A DNA stretch of 64,000 nucleotides from Bernardetia sp963719525 (GTDB lineage Bacteria; Bacteroidota; Bacteroidia; Cytophagales; Bernardetiaceae), in the NCBI GenBank assembly GCA_963719525.1, contig CAVRCG010000001.1, forward strand, positions 1,426,001-1,490,000, written 5' to 3'. This document shows, one piece after another, positions 46,284-54,836 of the stretch. The translations under genes were made by a program, and so were the position numbers. Below the pieces are notes generated by a model. The model was not told where the DNA came from, did no database searches, and saw only the letters and a program-made list of their open reading frames with translations. Numbering within the stretch: the stretch's first letter is position 1; each line of letters opens with the position of its first letter.

Positions 46284-47657
46284 ATGAATACTTCGCTTTA
46301 CTTTCTTTCAACCTTTTTGGGGTTACTTTTTTACGCCTTTTCTTCGCTATTTATTTTACCTTCTTCATTTGCTCAAAAAACTCCAGCGTGGCATTTTGAT
46401 ACTTTTAATGATAAAAACTCTTCTATTCCTCATAACTTTATCAATGATTTGGCTTTTGATAAAAGTGATAATTCGCTTTGGATAGCAACAGGTGGAGGTT
46501 TGGCGCATTGGACAGAAAAAGATTCTGTTCTTTACACACCCAAAAATTCTGACCTGCAAGATTATGGTATAAAATGTATTGCTATTGGAAAAGATGGAGA
46601 TAAATTTATCGGAACGTATGGCGCAGGAGTGTATAAAATTGATACAAAAGGAAAATTTCATCGCCTTGAAGTACCTTCAAAATCGAATAAAAATACAGTT
46701 CTTAGTATCATAGAGGATCAACACAAGACAATTTGGGTAGGGACAGAAGAAGAAGGATTGTTTCGTATTGATTCAGAATTCAAAACATTGGTGAGTGTAG
46801 AAAGAATTGCATTTACACGAGTTTTTAAGATTGTAGTTGATAAAAAAAACACAAAATGGATAGCCACAGAGCGAGGACTTTATACCTTAGATAATGATAC
46901 TCGTATGAAAATTTATCCTTCTCTAAAAGACCAGCCTATCAATTCGATTGCTTTTTCTCAAAAAGATAAATTATTGATTAGTTCGACTTTGGAGAGTACT
47001 GCACAGTTTTTTATAGGAGAAAAAAAGCAAAGTCCTTCCAAAGATGTGCATTATCAGTTCAGAACAATGCTTCCGATTGGAGAAAAAAATGAGAATCTTT
47101 GGGCAGCTTCTTTGAGTGGTTTGTCGCTTTTTGAGAATGATAAATGGACAGTTTTTAATCCTCAAAATTCAGCTTTTCCTTCTACAATGGTAAGTACGCT
47201 GGCACAAAATCCAAAAGATAAAACGATTTGGGCAGGTACTTTCGGACAAGGATTAGTCAAATTATCACAACTCAATACACTTCCAGAAGGAGAATTTAGG
47301 TTAGGAACAACGTCTATCAAAAAAGGCGATATTGTCCGTTTGCATATTGGTTTTGAGAGAGCAACAGCTATTTTTAATGATACTACAGGAATTGCCGAAC
47401 TGGTGGAATTTATGCAAGAAAATCAAGTAGTAAGAATTGAGCTTTCAGGACACACCGACACAGCAGGCGATGCGACACTCAATTACAGACTTTCGCAAGA
47501 ACGAGCCGATGCCGTAAAACTCTATTTAATGAGAAAAAATATTGAAGCCGACCGAATAGAAACAAAAGCGTATGGAGGAACAAAGCCTATTTCGGATAAT
47601 ACAAATGAGAGTTCAAGACAGAAAAATCGTAGGGTAGAAATGAGGATTATTGAATAA
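46284..47657 (+). CDS. OmpA-family protein with sensor-type beta-propeller
   Basis: This 457-residue protein has a signal peptide and several blades of the two-component-regulator propeller type (NSLWIATGGGLAHW; IWVGTEEEGLFRIDS; KWIATERGLYTLDN; TIWAGTFGQGLVKLS), normally found in hybrid sensor kinases. The C-terminal OmpA domain (LHIGFERATAIFNDTTGIAE; LSGHTDTAGDATLNYRLSQE; NRRVEMRI) binds peptidoglycan. The propeller with OmpA tail instead of a kinase suggests an envelope-anchored binding protein. It converges on lpxK with a 26-base gap. Confidence 0.88.
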   Translation: MNTSLYFLSTFLGLLFYAFSSLFILPSSFAQKTPAWHFDTFNDKNSSIPHNFINDLAFDKSDNSLWIATGGGLAHWTEKDSVLYTPKNSDLQDYGIKCIAIGKDGDKFIGTYGAGVYKIDTKGKFHRLEVPSKSNKNTVLSIIEDQHKTIWVGTEEEGLFRIDSEFKTLVSVERIAFTRVFKIVVDKKNTKWIATERGLYTLDNDTRMKIYPSLKDQPINSIAFSQKDKLLISSTLESTAQFFIGEKKQSPSKDVHYQFRTMLPIGEKNENLWAASLSGLSLFENDKWTVFNPQNSAFPSTMVSTLAQNPKDKTIWAGTFGQGLVKLSQLNTLPEGEFRLGTTSIKKGDIVRLHIGFERATAIFNDTTGIAELVEFMQENQVVRIELSGHTDTAGDATLNYRLSQERADAVKLYLMRKNIEADRIETKAYGGTKPISDNTNESSRQKNRRVEMRIIE

Positions 47658-47683
47658 TTTCAGAAATGTAGCTATTTGATTTA

Positions 47684-48856
47684 TCAAATTTCAAAATCGT
47701 TTTCATATTTTTCTATCAATTTTTGAAACTGTACTTCTTCGTCTTCATCTAAAAAAACAACTTTTATAGGAATATAAAAAATCAAAATCTTATCTCTTTC
47801 TTCTTGACTAAACGATTGCAATAAAGGACGAAGTTTGACAGCATCTTTTTCTGTGGTAAACCAAATTAGTTGAGTAGAATTTTGATGTACTTCCTTTAGA
47901 AACTCAATATCTTTTTCGTTATAATTGTAGTGGTCTGGAAAGTGTTTGTTCATTTCTAATTTTCCCAAATGAGCAAAATTACTAGCAAAATTAGTTTCCA
48001 CATATTTCTGAAAAGGCTCATAATTTGCAATTCCTGTAATTACTCCAAAAGAATAATTTTTATTAGTATTCAATTCTAATTTCTTATTATTATCAAATAA
48101 TGAAACAGGTTTATCATAATCAAAACTTGTGAAAAAGACAGGGGATTTTGTGTAATTACTAATTTTATTCCTACTAATTTGTTTTTCTTCTTCAATCAAA
48201 TTTGAAGGCGATTTACTTACCAAAACTACATCTGCACGTTTTGCGCCTCTTCTGTTTTCCCTAATTCTTCCCATAGGCAACAAAAAATCTTCATAAAACG
48301 GTTGATTATAATCAGAAAGTAAAATAGAAAAATGTGGTTTTATGGCTCTATGTTGAAAAGCATCATCTAACAAAATCGTTTTTGTAGTGGGAAATAATTC
48401 AAGAATTTTTTGAGTTCCCAAAACTCGTTTTTCACAAACTATAATGTTTACTTTTTCATTATTTTGTTGATTACTTTGAGCAAATTTCTGATAAAATTGC
48501 ATCGGCTCGTCGCCTATTTGAGTAGCTCTACTTTCATTATTCGCTAAAATAAATCCTTTCGTTTTACGTCCATAACCTCTTGAAAGTGTAGCTAATTTAT
48601 AATCTTCTACGTTTTCATTTTTCTCTAAAAAATATTGAATCAAATATTCTACATGTGGTGTTTTTCCTGTTCCTCCTACCGTTAAATTTCCTACCGAAAC
48701 CGTAAGAACAGAGGGTTGCACGGACTTAAACCATTTTTTATCATAAAAATAATTTCTGATACGAGTAATTAAGTCGTATAAAACAGCAAAAGGAAAAAGG
48801 AGGTATTTCAATAAAAAGTATAGCAAAACTGAATTTGAAGTAGTAGGTAATTTCAA
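47684..48856 (-). CDS. lpxK: Tetraacyldisaccharide 4'-kinase
   Basis: LpxK phosphorylates the 4' position of lipid A precursor at the inner membrane. The protein has 390 residues. A membrane-associated N-terminus (LLYFLLKYLLFPFAVLYDLI) precedes Walker A in VGNLTVGGTGKTPHVEYLI (about 55-75). Further conserved parts are LSRGYGRK, QIGDEPMQFYQKFAQ, LLDDAFQHRAI and SKSPSN; the DEP and QHR residues are typical. The stop codon is TGA followed at once by TAA. Together with lpxD and lpxC-fabZ, it is the third lipid A gene of this window. Confidence 0.94.
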   Translation of the reverse strand: MKLPTTSNSVLLYFLLKYLLFPFAVLYDLITRIRNYFYDKKWFKSVQPSVLTVSVGNLTVGGTGKTPHVEYLIQYFLEKNENVEDYKLATLSRGYGRKTKGFILANNESRATQIGDEPMQFYQKFAQSNQQNNEKVNIIVCEKRVLGTQKILELFPTTKTILLDDAFQHRAIKPHFSILLSDYNQPFYEDFLLPMGRIRENRRGAKRADVVLVSKSPSNLIEEEKQISRNKISNYTKSPVFFTSFDYDKPVSLFDNNKKLELNTNKNYSFGVITGIANYEPFQKYVETNFASNFAHLGKLEMNKHFPDHYNYNEKDIEFLKEVHQNSTQLIWFTTEKDAVKLRPLLQSFSQEERDKILIFYIPIKVVFLDEDEEVQFQKLIEKYENDFEI

Positions 48857-49260
48857 AACTGTCCAAAAATAACGTATTTCTATAAAACAGACTAAAGATA
48901 AAGAACACTTAGAAACGAAAATTCTAAAAAAAAGTAAAAAAATTAGTACTATTGATTTTAGGTTGTGTAGTAAAATTTTGTTTCACACTAAAAAAGTCAA
49001 TTTAATAAATCAAATTAGCTTCGCTGCTTTTTAGGTGCTACATTATAAATGACGTAGAGGCTTGATTTATCAAGTCGAAAGAATTAAACAAAATGCAAGA
49101 TAGATTTATTTTCTGTTAAAAATCACGAAAAGGTAAAAATTGAGAGAACCAATTAAAAGAGAAAACGAGATTATTTTTGATAAAAAATTCACTACGAACA
49201 AAAAATAAAGTTAGCTTGTTTTGATGTAGAAATACTGATAATTCTTTTAAAAATAATAAA
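48857..49260. other. Intergenic region between lpxK and DUF2256 gene
   Basis: This 404-base region lies between divergent genes. It contains the short dispersed motif TTAGCTTCGCTGC at about 49014 and a perfect small palindrome CTTGATTTATCAAG near 49062. The region upstream of the DUF2256 start is AT-rich. I see no TAnnTTTG box. Confidence 0.35.
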
Positions 49261-49401
49261 ATGAGTAAGTATATTAAAAAGTCAGATTTGCCTCAAAAAA
49301 TCTGTATCGTTTGTCAAAAACCATTTAGATGGCGCAAAAAGTGGGAAAAGGTTTGGGACGAAGTAAAGTATTGTAGCGAAAGATGTAGAAGAACAAAATA
49401 A
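49261..49401 (+). CDS. Small DUF2256 zinc-binding protein
   Basis: This 46-residue protein was found by reading the sequence directly (ATG 49261, TAA 49399). It carries the DUF2256 signature: KICIVCQKPFRWRKKWEK, VWDEVKYCSERCRR, with four Cys that probably bind zinc. The family is conserved across many phyla, and its function is unknown; members often sit beside DNA photolyase genes, which is not the case here. It is followed by the Rpn locus, 74 bases later. Confidence 0.88.
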   Translation: MSKYIKKSDLPQKICIVCQKPFRWRKKWEKVWDEVKYCSERCRRTK

Positions 49402-49474
49402 ATCAAAATTAGCTTTACTTTTAAATTTGTATTTTTGTATAAAATGATTTGATAAAAATAAATTAGGAAAGATT

Positions 49475-50386
49475 ATGTCCACACAAGAAAAATACTTAAA
49501 TCCGTTTACAGATTTTGGATTCAAAAAATTATTTGGTTCGGAAGTTAATAAAGACTTATTAATTAGTTTTCTGAATGAAGTTTTGCCAGAAGATGTAAAA
49601 ATCGTTCATCTTACTTATCTAAAGACAGAACATATCGGACATTCAGAATTAGATAGGAAAGTAGTTTATGATTTGTATTGTGAGAATGAAAAAGGAGAAA
49701 AATTTATTGTAGAACTACAAAAAGCAAGACAGAAAAATTTTAAAGAACGAACTATCTTTTATTCTACTTTTCCAATTCAAGAGCAAGCCAAAAAAGGTGT
49801 TGATTGGGAGTTTGATTTGAAAGCAGTTTATACGGTTTCTATACTCAATTTTTTGTTAGATGATAATTCTGTAGCTGCCAAAAAGAAGAAAATAAAAGCA
49901 AATGCTCCTGTCAAAACAACGGCTATGCTTATGGATATTAATTCGAAAGAAATTTTTTATGACAAACTAATTTATATTCATATTCAAATTCCGTTATTTA
50001 ATAAAGAAGAACACGAATTAGAAACGCTAGAAGATAAATGGTTTTTTGTAATGCGTAATTTACAACGTTTTCAAAACAGACCCAAAGCACTTCAAGAACG
50101 TATTTTTGATAAAGTTTTCAAGACTGCCGAACTTGCAAAATTCAACAAAAAAGAAAGAATGGCGTATGAAGATAGTTTGAAATATTATAGAGATTTACAT
50201 AATAGTTTGAATTATGCTAGAGAAGAGGGAGAGGAAAAAGGTATTTCGAAAGGAGAAAAACAAAAAGCTATAGAGATAACTAAAAGATTTATTTTTATGA
50301 ACTTATCCTTTGAAGATATTTCGAAAGGAACGGGATTATCAATTGAAGAAATAAAAGAAATTGCAGATTCATTAAAAAACAAATAA
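49475..50386 (+). CDS. Rpn-family PD-(D/E)XK nuclease (DUF/PDDEXK_2 type)
   Basis: This 303-residue protein belongs to the Rpn/PDDEXK transposase-like family but is unrelated in sequence to the copy at 25395. The N-terminus is typical (YLNPFTDFGFKKLFGSEVNK), then a nuclease core with the acidic and Glu-x-Gln motif (VVYDLYCENEKGEKFIVELQ, about 68-88). A helical part follows, then from residue 219 a C-terminal segment (ELAKFNKKERMAYEDSLK, YYRDLHNSLNY) and an HTH-like end (LSIEEIKEIADSLKNK). That segment is repeated in the two downstream genes. The next gene starts only two bases after this stop. Confidence 0.85.
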   Translation: MSTQEKYLNPFTDFGFKKLFGSEVNKDLLISFLNEVLPEDVKIVHLTYLKTEHIGHSELDRKVVYDLYCENEKGEKFIVELQKARQKNFKERTIFYSTFPIQEQAKKGVDWEFDLKAVYTVSILNFLLDDNSVAAKKKKIKANAPVKTTAMLMDINSKEIFYDKLIYIHIQIPLFNKEEHELETLEDKWFFVMRNLQRFQNRPKALQERIFDKVFKTAELAKFNKKERMAYEDSLKYYRDLHNSLNYAREEGEEKGISKGEKQKAIEITKRFIFMNLSFEDISKGTGLSIEEIKEIADSLKNK

Positions 50387-50388
50387 TT

Positions 50389-50706
50389 ATGTCTATACAA
50401 AAATACTTAGATAACTTTATCAGTTTGAGTGACTCCGAACTTGCAAAATTCAACAAAAAAGAAAGAATGGCGTATGAAGATAGTTTGAAATATTATAGAG
50501 ATTTACATAATAGTTTGAACTACGCTAGAGAAGAGGGATTTGATAAAGGAGAGGAAAAAGGTATCTCAAAAGGAGAAAAACAAAAAGCTATAGAGATAAC
50601 TAAAGAATTGATACTGATGAATTTATCATTTGAAAATATTTCAAAAGCAACAGGATTGACTGTTGAACAAATTAAAGAAATTACTAACTCATTAAAGAAC
50701 AGATAA
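50389..50706 (+). CDS. Short C-terminal copy of the Rpn nuclease (first)
   Basis: This 105-residue gene begins MSIQKYLDNF, echoing the MSTQEKYLN start of the full-length gene, then has about ten different residues, then ELAKFNKKERMAYEDSLK identical at DNA level to the parent for about 95 bases, a slightly longer Glu/Lys/Gly linker, and the HTH-like end (LTVEQIKEITNSLKNR). The nuclease domain is absent, as if an internal deletion had joined start and C-terminus. It starts two bases after the parent's stop, so translation is probably coupled. Confidence 0.85.
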   Translation: MSIQKYLDNFISLSDSELAKFNKKERMAYEDSLKYYRDLHNSLNYAREEGFDKGEEKGISKGEKQKAIEITKELILMNLSFENISKATGLTVEQIKEITNSLKNR

Positions 50707-50708
50707 TT

Positions 50709-51011
50709 ATGTCTACACAAAAATACTTAGACAACTTTGTCGCTTTGAATGACTCCGAACTTGCAAAATTCAACAAAAAAGAAAGAATGGCGTATGAAGA
50801 TAGTTTGAAATATTATAGAGATTTGCATAATAGTTTGAATTATGCTAGAGAAGAAGGAGAGAAAAAAGGTATCTCAAAAGGAGAAAAACGAAAAGCTATA
50901 GATATGGCTAAGAAATCTATCTTAAAAGGTTTTTCTCTTGAAGATATTGCTGATGTTACAGGATTATCTATTGGAGAAATAAAAGAAATTGCAGATTCAT
51001 TAAAAAATTAA
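50709..51011 (+). CDS. Short C-terminal copy of the Rpn nuclease (second)
   Basis: This 100-residue gene has the same design as the previous copy: MSTQKYLDNF, then FVALNDS, then ELAKFNKKERMAYEDSLK, a shorter linker, and a diverged end (KSILKGFSLEDIADVTGLS). It begins two bases after the previous stop. The shared block is almost base-identical among the three genes, while the ends have diverged, which suggests gene conversion or recent duplication. No nuclease residues are present. Confidence 0.85.
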   Translation: MSTQKYLDNFVALNDSELAKFNKKERMAYEDSLKYYRDLHNSLNYAREEGEKKGISKGEKRKAIDMAKKSILKGFSLEDIADVTGLSIGEIKEIADSLKN

Positions 51012-51079
51012 ATTCGAACTTATAGCTATGCAAATGAGTTTAGAATAAATAATACTCACTAAATAAAACAGAAAAAATT

Positions 51080-51541
51080 ATGTCAGGCAAAAAGAAAGAA
51101 ATCCAAAAATCAATCAGTATTAGAAACCGTAAGGCTTCTCACGAGTATCATTTTATAGATATTTATCAAGCTGGAGTAGTTTTGCAGGGAACAGAGATTA
51201 AGTCTATCCGAATGGGAAAAGTTACGATAAGTGATGCCTTTTGTTTGTTTATTGGAAACGAATTATTCCTTCGCAATCTTCATATTTCACAGTACGATAT
51301 GGGAAATGTGCATAATCACGAAGAAAAAGCAGATAGAAAATTACTTTTGAAACGAAAAGAACTCAAAAAACTTCAATATGATGCTCAAGATGTAGGTTTG
51401 ACAATCATTCCGACGAAAGTGTATGTAAATGATAGAGGACTTGCAAAAATAGAAATTGCTCTTGGAAAAGGTAAAAAACTATATGACAAACGTCAAGACT
51501 TAAAGGCAAAAGATGCCAAACGAGAACTTGACAGGTTCTAA
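51080..51541 (+). CDS. smpB: SsrA-binding protein SmpB
   Basis: SmpB binds tmRNA and rescues stalled ribosomes. The protein has 153 residues and the family OB-like fold: SIRNRKASHEYHFIDIYQAG, GTEIKSIRMGKVTISDAFC, YDMGNVHNHEEKADRKLLLK and the basic C-terminus (GKGKKLYDKRQDLKAKDAKR). The tmRNA gene (ssrA) is not visible nearby. The start ATG 51080 and length are normal. It is followed by a 17-base tandem repeat. Confidence 0.95.
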   Translation: MSGKKKEIQKSISIRNRKASHEYHFIDIYQAGVVLQGTEIKSIRMGKVTISDAFCLFIGNELFLRNLHISQYDMGNVHNHEEKADRKLLLKRKELKKLQYDAQDVGLTIIPTKVYVNDRGLAKIEIALGKGKKLYDKRQDLKAKDAKRELDRF

Positions 51542-51552
51542 CAGTAACTTTT

Positions 51553-51602
51553 ACAGTAACCAGTTTTTTACAGTAACCAGTTTTTTACAGTAACCAGTTA
51601 TC
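51553..51602. repeat. 17-bp tandem repeat
   Basis: ACAGTAACCAGTTTTTT occurs twice exactly, with a partial copy on each side (51541 and 51587), and AGTAACCAGTTA once more at about 51610. It lies between smpB and the Nudix gene and has no spacer structure, so it is not CRISPR. Confidence 0.8.
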
Positions 51603-51734
51603 AGTAAATAGTAACCAGTTAATTTCGAATACATTTTTTTAGAATGAACCGATTCCCTTGTTGGTGTTTTAGCGAAGCGACACCAATAACCAAATAATTT
51701 ATTATATTTCCTATAATCACATACTTTTTTTAGA

Positions 51735-52337
51735 ATGAACAAAAAACCAATTTTAAGTTTACTAGAGAGTTATCAACCTGTATATGCTGATGAAATAAGA
51801 TTTCGCAACCAAATAATTTACTTCATCACGCACTATGATGATTTTGCGCTGCGTTCCAATTCAATCGGACAGCTCACATGTTCGGCTTGGGTTGTTAATA
51901 AAGAACGTACAAAAGCTCTTTTGATTCATCATAAAAAACTTGATAAATGGTTACAAATTGGTGGACATATAGAAGATACAGATAAAAGTATTGAAGAAAC
52001 TGTTTTGAGAGAAGTAAGAGAAGAAAGTGGACTTGAAAATCTAAAACTACTTTCTTCTGATTCTCTTCCTAATTCTCTCTATGACCTTGATATTCATACT
52101 ATTCCTATAAAAAACCAAATTAAAGACCACATACATTTTGACATTCGCTTGATTCTGGAAGCCGATGAAAATGAACTTTTAATTCCTCAAAGCGAAGAAG
52201 TTTTGGATATAAAATGGTATTCTTTAGAGGAAATTGATGAATTAGCAGAATCTACTATTTATGAAGATCGTTCTCTGAAAAGAATGGTTGATAAAATGAG
52301 GAAATATACTTTTTATGATTCTCACTCTAAAGAGTGA
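51735..52337 (+). CDS. Nudix hydrolase
   Basis: This 200-residue enzyme hydrolyses nucleoside diphosphates linked to another group. The Nudix box is complete: GGHIEDTDKSIEETVLREVR then EESGLE (about 74-101). After it come conserved strand residues and a HTIPIKNQIKDHIHFDIRLI segment. The substrate is unknown. The last five codons (SHSKE and TGA) lie inside the dispersed hairpin CTCACTCTAAAGAGTGAG, so the repeat supplies the end of this protein. Confidence 0.9.
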   Translation: MNKKPILSLLESYQPVYADEIRFRNQIIYFITHYDDFALRSNSIGQLTCSAWVVNKERTKALLIHHKKLDKWLQIGGHIEDTDKSIEETVLREVREESGLENLKLLSSDSLPNSLYDLDIHTIPIKNQIKDHIHFDIRLILEADENELLIPQSEEVLDIKWYSLEEIDELAESTIYEDRSLKRMVDKMRKYTFYDSHSKE

Positions 52338-52355
52338 GCTACAGAATGAGCTACA
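52321..52355. repeat. Dispersed hairpin (GCTACA family) spanning the Nudix stop codon
   Basis: CTCACTCTAAAGAGTGAG followed by CTACAGAATGAGCTACAT, as at 4597 and 15571. It lies between convergent genes only 20 bases apart and may end both transcripts. Confidence 0.7.
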
Positions 52356-52357
52356 TT

Positions 52358-53512
52358 TTATCTTAATATTGCTTGTATTTTTAGTGTTCTAATAGGTTTT
52401 CTTGGGTCATTAGAGATTAATGTGAGCGAGCGAATATAGGTTCCTCTTTCTTCTGAAGATTGAAAAAGTACTTTTACGATAGCGTTGCTATGAGGTGCAA
52501 TATAGTTCCAATCCAATTTTTCTGTAATAAGTTTGCACCCGTATCCTTCTATTATCCTATGCACTTTTAAAGGCATATTACTTTGGTTCTTGAGTACAAA
52601 AGTAGCAATTAGTGAATCTTCTTCTATTTTTTTGATATAATGACTTCCCAAATTTATATAATCATCTTCTACCTCTAGTTCTGGATAGGTCTCCAAAATT
52701 TCGGCACTCAGAGTAGGAAAAACTTCTTCTATGTTAGCTGTTACTTTAAATTCTGCTTTTATAGTTTTTTTGTTTTGCTCTCCAAAAAGGATTACGGCAT
52801 CTTCTATATATCCAAAATCTTTTTTCAAAAGTGGGTCATAGATTACATAAATAGCACTTGTTTGGCCAGCTTTTAGAATGTGAGTAGAATCAAAACGTAC
52901 TTGTATATGTTCTGGAATATCCATTTTCCCAGTAAAGACAAAATCTTCTTTTCCTGAATTATAAAACTCAAACTTTTTAGTAATAGGAATAGTATTCAAA
53001 ATATTTCCAAAATGAAGATACCTAGTACGAGTACGTATTTTTGGCGTTTTCTCCAATGGATATTTAAAATCTCTTTCTTTATCCAAAATAGGTTGTAACT
53101 GTCCTTTTAACATCAAGGTTTGCGTTCCTGCTTTGTCTGTCTTGATGGTAAAAACTTTTACAAAACTTCCATAACTATATGGTAGAAACGCTAATTCGAT
53201 GAACGATTCTGCACCTTTTTTTATGTTTTGGTCTGTATTTTCGTCTGAAAATGTACAAGCACAATCCGTTGAGACTTCTAAAATAGTGATTTCATTTTCT
53301 GTATTGTTTTTAAAATAAAATCGATGAAGGAGGGTATCTTGAAATTCTGTTTTACCAAAATCAAACTCTGTTTCTTCAAAATCTAAGGTAGAATTTTGAG
53401 CATAAACTGCTGTTGAGAACAATATAAGTGTTAAGGCAATACCCAAAGCAGATAAAATAAAAAAGGTAAGAGAGAGAAATGTTCTTTTAAATACAGATTG
53501 AATTTTGTACAT
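52358..53512 (-). CDS. Exported DUF1573 protein
   Basis: This 384-residue protein has a signal peptide (FFILSALGIALTLILFSTAVYA) and repeats of the DUF1573 beta-domain: TEFDFGKTEF with HRFYFKNNTENEITILEVST, then DCACT (about 85), and later parallels (YLHFGNILNTIPITKKFEF; INLGSHYIKKIEEDSLIATF). The family is very common in Bacteroidota and of unknown function, thought to be Ig-like and surface-associated. It converges on the Nudix gene. Confidence 0.88.
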   Translation of the reverse strand: MYKIQSVFKRTFLSLTFFILSALGIALTLILFSTAVYAQNSTLDFEETEFDFGKTEFQDTLLHRFYFKNNTENEITILEVSTDCACTFSDENTDQNIKKGAESFIELAFLPYSYGSFVKVFTIKTDKAGTQTLMLKGQLQPILDKERDFKYPLEKTPKIRTRTRYLHFGNILNTIPITKKFEFYNSGKEDFVFTGKMDIPEHIQVRFDSTHILKAGQTSAIYVIYDPLLKKDFGYIEDAVILFGEQNKKTIKAEFKVTANIEEVFPTLSAEILETYPELEVEDDYINLGSHYIKKIEEDSLIATFVLKNQSNMPLKVHRIIEGYGCKLITEKLDWNYIAPHSNAIVKVLFQSSEERGTYIRSLTLISNDPRKPIRTLKIQAILR

Positions 53513-53746
53513 AACTGATTACTTATTAACTTGTCTTTATAAAATGAGTATAAAATACTTTTTTGGAATGGAAACTTTAAAACAAAACAAAGGTATAAAT
53601 TTAAAACTGAGCAATGATACTATATAGTACTATATAATGCTATATTTTTTATTAAAATAAATTAGTCTATTACACAATTTGAAAAGTAGCTATATTTAGG
53701 CATTAAATTATAAACCTGTAGAAAACGATTTTCTTGTAAAAAAATT

Positions 53747-54406
53747 ATGAACTCTAATACAAAAGGAACAAAAAACAACTTTGAAGGTGCTAATTTTTTA
53801 TTGGTAAGTTGGGTAGATATGGTAGCTAATTTTTCACTTCCAGAAAACAAAAATATAGAAATATTTACTCTCTTAGGCACTCAATATAAAGAAGAAACTC
53901 GTCATTATCACAATTGGCAACATATTAAAGCAATGATTAAGGGTTTGCATAGTTATCCAGAAGAAATAAATGATACTCTTTCTATTGAATTAGCTATTTG
54001 GTTTCATGACGCTATTTACGTACCACTCCGAAAAGATAACGAAAGTAGAAGTGCAAAATTTTTTCACGAACAGTTGTCTCTTTACCTACCTATAGAAAGA
54101 ACACGAAAAGTAATGGGTTATATTGAAGCTACCAAAAATCATTCTAAAACAACAGATAGAGATTTGCAAATTTTTTTAGATTTGGATTTGGCTATCTTAG
54201 GACAATCAAAAACAGTATATCAAAATTATGCAAATCAGGTAAGAGAGGAGTTTGGTTATGTACCTAATTTTTTATACAAAAGAGGTAGGAAATTAGTTTT
54301 GAAGAGCTTTCTTGACAAAAACACCATCTATCAAACCTTATTTTTTAAAGAAAAATACGAAGAGCAAGCAAGGAAAAACATACAAGAAGAGTTGGAGAGT
54401 TTGTAA
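53747..54406 (+). CDS. HD-superfamily metal-dependent phosphohydrolase
   Basis: This 219-residue protein has a helical HD fold: RHYHNWQHIKAMIKGLHSY (metal His residues, about 48), IWFHDAIYVPLRKDNE (about 85, HD pair, then NE) and SAKFFHEQL. It lacks the long N-terminus of larger HD nucleotidases and matches the small predicted HD hydrolases common in bacteria. The substrate, probably a nucleotide, is unknown. The start ATG 53747 is in good position. Downstream is a long gap. Confidence 0.85.
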   Translation: MNSNTKGTKNNFEGANFLLVSWVDMVANFSLPENKNIEIFTLLGTQYKEETRHYHNWQHIKAMIKGLHSYPEEINDTLSIELAIWFHDAIYVPLRKDNESRSAKFFHEQLSLYLPIERTRKVMGYIEATKNHSKTTDRDLQIFLDLDLAILGQSKTVYQNYANQVREEFGYVPNFLYKRGRKLVLKSFLDKNTIYQTLFFKEKYEEQARKNIQEELESL

Positions 54407-54836
54407 GCCTAACTACTGATTTGAATAATTGATTATTGAGTAATAATGATGCTAAAAAGAGAAAATCAGAAAACAATCTAATATATGCCATCTAAAAATA
54501 GTACATCTCTTTTAATTGAATTTTGGATGTTGCTATGAGCTGGTACAAATTACGAAGTCGTTTTTTAAGGCAACAAAGCGCACTTTGTCTTAGCTGGTAG
54601 CCAAATTCTATCTTACAAAAATATAATTATTCAAACTTTTTATAAAATAATATTTAGATATTAAATAGAGGTATCAAATAATGTAGAAAAAATGTTTGTT
54701 TTTTTAACAAAAAAACGCTTTTTGGGCAACCTTTTGGCTACATTTTTTCGTTTAACAAAGTAGATACATTCATCTCCTTACAAATTCAATGTACATCTAT
54801 ATAAAATACTACTACTTCTTACGTAAATAACCAATT
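54407..54836. other. Intergenic region before the TPR gene
   Basis: This 430-base region has no gene that I can support. It has a small hairpin (ACAAAGCGCACTTTGT, about 54572-54587), flanked by similar short motifs (GAGCTGGTA and TAGCTGGTA), which could be a degenerate repeat or small RNA. The rest is AT-rich leader sequence. Confidence 0.35.

Noticed and set aside
49282..49524. Minus-strand frame over the DUF2256 gene and the start of the Rpn gene
   Set aside because: It is antisense to two recognisable genes; the plus-strand DUF2256 signature is clear.
51541..51620. CRISPR array from the repeated ACAGTAACCAGT units
   Set aside because: The units are directly adjacent without spacers and there are no cas genes.
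54540..54620. Possible tRNA or small RNA before the TPR gene
   Set aside because: Only one six-base-pair hairpin is present, with no cloverleaf, TPsiC arm or anticodon loop.
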